From Litoreibacter halocynthiae (lineage in GTDB: Bacteria; Pseudomonadota; Alphaproteobacteria; Rhodobacterales; Rhodobacteraceae): a stretch of 64,000 nucleotides of DNA. Shown here one piece after another: positions 61,432-64,000 of this stretch (position 1 is its first letter; every line of letters begins with the position of its first letter). Made by a program: the position numbers and the translations under genes. Where the stretch lies: NCBI RefSeq assembly GCF_004365635.1, contig NZ_SOBH01000003.1, forward strand, positions 558,001 through 622,000. The letters are read 5' to 3'. The notes beneath the pieces are model-generated. The model made no database searches and had not been told where the DNA came from. It was given only the letters and a program-made list of their open reading frames with translations.

Positions 61432-61791
61432 ATGCGCTACATTCGCTATGTGTTTATGGCCGTCGTCGGCCTCTCCTTGATTCTGGTCGCCCTTGCCAAT
61501 CGCGGCATGGTCACGATCAAACTGCTGCCCGAAGAAATGGCGGCCTATCTGGGACAGCCTCTGTCCTATGACCTGCCCCTATTCGTTGTGATCTTTGGCG
61601 GCATCATCATCGGCCTGCTGATCGGTTTCGTTTGGGAATGGTTCCGCGAGCACAAGCACCGCGCCGACGCCCGCCTGCAAAAGCGCGAGAAGGAAAAGCT
61701 GGAGCGTGAGGTCAAAGGCCTCAAGCGCAAGTCGAATGAAGGCAAGGACGAAGTTCTGGCCCTGCTCGACGACAGCGCTGCTGCGCGCTAG
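61432..61791 (+). CDS. LapA-domain (DUF1049) inner-membrane protein
   Basis: A 119-residue membrane protein with two helices (about 5-22 and 50-72) and a basic/acidic coiled-coil-like C-terminus (KREKEKLEREVKGLKRKS). The LapA/DUF1049 family is linked in E. coli to lipopolysaccharide assembly. It sits directly after ihfB, an arrangement widespread in proteobacteria, and is nine bases before trpF. Confidence 0.87.
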   Translation: MRYIRYVFMAVVGLSLILVALANRGMVTIKLLPEEMAAYLGQPLSYDLPLFVVIFGGIIIGLLIGFVWEWFREHKHRADARLQKREKEKLEREVKGLKRKSNEGKDEVLALLDDSAAAR

Positions 61792-61800
61792 ATCATTCAT

Positions 61801-62454
61801 ATGACAACCCGTATCAAAATCTGCGGCTTGGGCCGCCCTGCCGATGTGGCCGCTTGCGCAGCTGCGGGCGCTGCGTATGTGGGGTTCGTGTTCTTCGAAA
61901 AGTCTCCCCGGCATCTGAGCTTGGACGCCGCACGCGCGCTTGCCATGGAGGTGCCGCTGGGCCTTGCCAAGGTGGCGCTGACGGTCAACGCGGACGATGC
62001 GGCGCTGGACGCTTTGATGGATCAGGTACCGCTGGATATGCTGCAACTTCATGGCTCCGAGACCCCAGAGCGTGTGGCAGAGGTGCGTGACCGTTTTGGC
62101 CTGCCGGTGATGAAAGCCGTCGGCATCGCCGATGAAGGCGATCTTGCGATGCTGGAGGATTACATGCGTCTGGCCGATCAGATTCTGGTCGATGCCAAGC
62201 CGCCGAAAGGCGCTGATCTGCCAGGGGGTAACGGTTTGGCCTTTGACTGGCGTCTGATCGCGGGCCGTCGATGGTCTGTACCATGGATGCTTGCTGGCGG
62301 GTTAACGCCTGACAACGTGGCGGAGGCGATCCGTCTGACAGGTGCCAAACAAGTTGACGTGTCCTCGGGTGTGGAAAGCGCGCGCGGCGTCAAAGACGCA
62401 GCGCTAATCAAACAGTTTGTGGCTGCAGCCCTCGACGATACACCCAAGCTGTAG
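61801..62454 (+). CDS. trpF: Phosphoribosylanthranilate isomerase
   Basis: A 217-residue TIM-barrel enzyme of tryptophan synthesis. It has the catalytic [11 protein letters not shown] near the start (Cys general base), QLHGSET, the LVDAKPPKG strand with the catalytic Asp, and the C-terminal phosphate-binding AGGLTPDNV and VDVSSGVES. It precedes trpB by 84 bases. Confidence 0.95.
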   Translation: MTTRIKICGLGRPADVAACAAAGAAYVGFVFFEKSPRHLSLDAARALAMEVPLGLAKVALTVNADDAALDALMDQVPLDMLQLHGSETPERVAEVRDRFGLPVMKAVGIADEGDLAMLEDYMRLADQILVDAKPPKGADLPGGNGLAFDWRLIAGRRWSVPWMLAGGLTPDNVAEAIRLTGAKQVDVSSGVESARGVKDAALIKQFVAAALDDTPKL

Positions 62455-62538
62455 TTTCCGCACCTCGCGTCGGCCTTGCGCTTTACCCCGACGGGTTCAC
62501 GGGCTACATCAACAGAGTTGCAACGGGAGTGTTCCAAA

Positions 62539-63771
62539 ATGCCTGATGATCTGCTGAACAGCTACAAAACCGGCCCTGACGAAAAGGGCCGCTTTGGCGA
62601 TTTTGGCGGGCGCTTTGTGTCCGAAACTCTGATGCCGCTGATCCTGGAGCTGGAAGAGCAATACGAGCACGCCAAGACCGACAAGTCCTTCTGGGACGAG
62701 ATGGACTTTCTGTGGAAGCATTACGTGGGCCGCCCCTCGCCAATGTATCACGCCGAGCGCCTGTCCGAGCATCTAGGCGGCGCGAAAGTCTACATGAAGC
62801 GCGACGAGTTGAACCACACTGGCGCACATAAGATCAACAACGTGTTGGGACAGATCATTCTGGCCCGCCGCATGGGTAAAACGCGCATCATTGCGGAAAC
62901 CGGTGCGGGCCAGCATGGCGTTGCCACCGCGACTGTTTGTGCCAAATTCGGCCTGAAATGCGTGGTCTATATGGGCGCGCATGACGTGGAACGTCAGGCC
63001 CCTAACGTGTTCCGCATGCGCCTGCTGGGTGCCGAGGTGGTGTCTGTGACGTCCGGCCGTGGCACGCTGAAAGACGCGATGAACGACGCAATGCGCGACT
63101 GGGTGACCAACGTGCGCGATACGTTCTACTGCATCGGCACGGTCGCCGGCCCGCACCCGTACCCCGCTATGGTTCGCGATTTTCAAGCGATCATAGGCAA
63201 CGAAGCCAAAGAGCAGTTGATGGAGGCCGAAGGCCGTCTGCCCGATACGCTGGTTGCTGCGATCGGCGGCGGCTCCAATGCGATGGGGCTGTTCTTCCCG
63301 TTCCTCGACGATAAGGATGTAGAGATCATCGGCGTCGAAGCTGGCGGCAAGGGCGTGAACGCCAAGATGGAGCATTGCGCGTCTTTGACTGGGGGTCGCC
63401 CCGGCGTGTTGCATGGCAACCGCACCTACCTGCTGCAAGATGATGACGGGCAAATCCTTGAAGGGTTCTCGATTTCCGCTGGTCTGGACTATCCGGGCAT
63501 CGGGCCGGAGCATTCGTGGTTGCACGAAATTGGCCGCGCACAATATGTGGCGATCACCGACAAAGAGGCGCTGGAAGCGTTCCAGCTGTGCTGTTCTTTG
63601 GAAGGGATTATTCCCGCGCTTGAGCCATCCCACGCGCTGGCCCATGTGATGAAGATCGCGCCCGATTTGCCAAAGGATCATATCATCTGCATGAACATGT
63701 GCGGACGCGGTGACAAAGACATCTTCACTGTCGCCCGTGCACTGGGCTTCGAGATGGGCGAATTCGCCTGA
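62539..63771 (+). CDS. trpB: Tryptophan synthase beta subunit
   Basis: A 410-residue PLP enzyme condensing indole with serine. PLP-binding Lys98 lies in [10 protein letters not shown] and the phosphate cup is GGGSNAMG. I start it at ATG 62539, with GGGAG ten bases upstream. A strong terminator follows immediately, and trpA, which often comes next, is absent: the next gene is on the other strand. Confidence 0.96.
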   Translation: MPDDLLNSYKTGPDEKGRFGDFGGRFVSETLMPLILELEEQYEHAKTDKSFWDEMDFLWKHYVGRPSPMYHAERLSEHLGGAKVYMKRDELNHTGAHKINNVLGQIILARRMGKTRIIAETGAGQHGVATATVCAKFGLKCVVYMGAHDVERQAPNVFRMRLLGAEVVSVTSGRGTLKDAMNDAMRDWVTNVRDTFYCIGTVAGPHPYPAMVRDFQAIIGNEAKEQLMEAEGRLPDTLVAAIGGGSNAMGLFFPFLDDKDVEIIGVEAGGKGVNAKMEHCASLTGGRPGVLHGNRTYLLQDDDGQILEGFSISAGLDYPGIGPEHSWLHEIGRAQYVAITDKEALEAFQLCCSLEGIIPALEPSHALAHVMKIAPDLPKDHIICMNMCGRGDKDIFTVARALGFEMGEFA

Positions 63772-63791
63772 TCGCTTGACCAGACCTAAAG

Positions 63792-63819
63792 AAAAGGCGC
63801 CCTTGGAGGCGCCTTTTTT
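63792..63819 (+). terminator. Terminator of trpFB
   Basis: AAAAGGCGCC pairs with GGCGCCTTTT around a six-base loop, with six T in a row; 20 bases after the trpB stop. Confidence 0.9.
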
Positions 63820-63845
63820 CGTCTAAGCCGCGCTATGGCGTAGCA

Positions 63846-64000
63846 TTAATTCGCGTCCAGCGCGTTCTTGACCAAAACCTCCAGCGGCACGATATCAAGC
63901 GCTCGCTGATGGGTGGAGGCGAGGCGGATCTTCGGGGCCGCGCCCTCCTCATGGGCTTGCAAAAACCGCGCGGCACATAGGCACCATTGGTCGCCCGGGT
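63846..64000 (-). CDS. DUF2237 family protein, partial
   Basis: The last 51 codons of a minus-strand gene whose beginning lies outside the window. The frame reads PGDQWCLCAARFLQAHEEG, then KIRLASTHQRALDIVPLEVL and ends in a stop at 63846-63848. The WCLCA-R motif and the ATH-x2-ALEVVPLE-type tail match the DUF2237 family of unknown function. It faces trpB, with the terminator between. Confidence 0.8.
   Translation of the reverse strand, partial: PGDQWCLCAARFLQAHEEGAAPKIRLASTHQRALDIVPLEVLVKNALDAN

Noticed and set aside
1-64000. CRISPR arrays, tRNA or rRNA genes, insertion sequences, phage or restriction systems
   Set aside because: Looked for; no repeat-spacer pattern, clover-leaf with T-loop consensus, transposase or nuclease motif was seen.

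Overview
The window is GC-rich chromosomal DNA with gene content and order typical of marine Rhodobacteraceae (Roseobacter group, Alphaproteobacteria). Pointers are a metK leader that fits the Rhodobacterales SAM/SAH riboswitch, a Branch-type glycosyltransferase with a long C-terminal extension, a Hint-domain protein, a zinc-finger protein of NDUFS6 type in front of polA, and the order miaB - phoH - (insertion) - ybeY - corC - lnt - metK - trmB. No rRNA, tRNA, CRISPR array, transposase or phage gene was recognised. Both ends cut genes: the first (zinc alcohol dehydrogenase) lacks its first codons and the last (DUF2237, minus strand) lacks its N-terminal part.

Layout. 1-3060: alcohol dehydrogenase and enolase-superfamily sugar-acid dehydratase, facing a FadR-type regulator. 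3157-4559: two tandem OmpA lipoproteins. 4720-9059: ada-type methyltransferase, Hint protein, nth, adenosine kinase-like pfkB, DUF1989. 9109-12038: a sulfotransferase divergent from a glycosyltransferase and a HIT protein. 12248-13183: AT-rich orphan secreted protein. 13487-17043: zinc finger, polA, DUF1285. 17110-23825: overlapping MoxR / DUF58 / DUF4159 / glutamine-amidotransferase-like operon. 23828-25626: three minus-strand membrane or secreted proteins. 25718-29647: glycolate oxidase glcDEF. 29924-31321: secreted trypsin-like protease and Hsp20, the latter with a heat-shock promoter and a ROSE-like RNA thermometer. 31497-36138: a minus-strand conserved gene, miaB, an OmpA protein and a small lipoprotein sharing a two-cysteine segment, phoH.

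36243-45559 is about 9.4 kb of accessory DNA splitting phoH from ybeY, which are normally adjacent: a LysR regulator, a dimethylglycine/sarcosine dehydrogenase-like flavoenzyme, and then the most interesting locus. This is an exosortase with a fused EpsI-like tail, a VIT + VWA surface protein ending in a PEP-CTERM-like sorting signal, and a response regulator / histidine kinase pair, preceded by three helically phased direct repeats. It looks like a self-contained, signal-controlled, one-target surface-sorting system, analogous to the proteobacterial dedicated sortase systems but built on an exosortase.

45590-51079: ybeY, corC, lnt, metK, trmB, rpiB. 51080-51906: accessory gap with a long imperfect inverted repeat and a small AT-rich membrane protein. 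51907-55335: aroA, two uncharacterised genes, a GFA-family gene and cmk. 55574-58751: universal stress protein and a divergent MocR regulator / MFS exporter pair. 59164-63771: rpsA, ihfB, lapA-like, trpF, trpB. Several degenerate dispersed repeats sit at the edges of the AT-rich genes.

All family names come from recognising motifs by eye; no database search was run.
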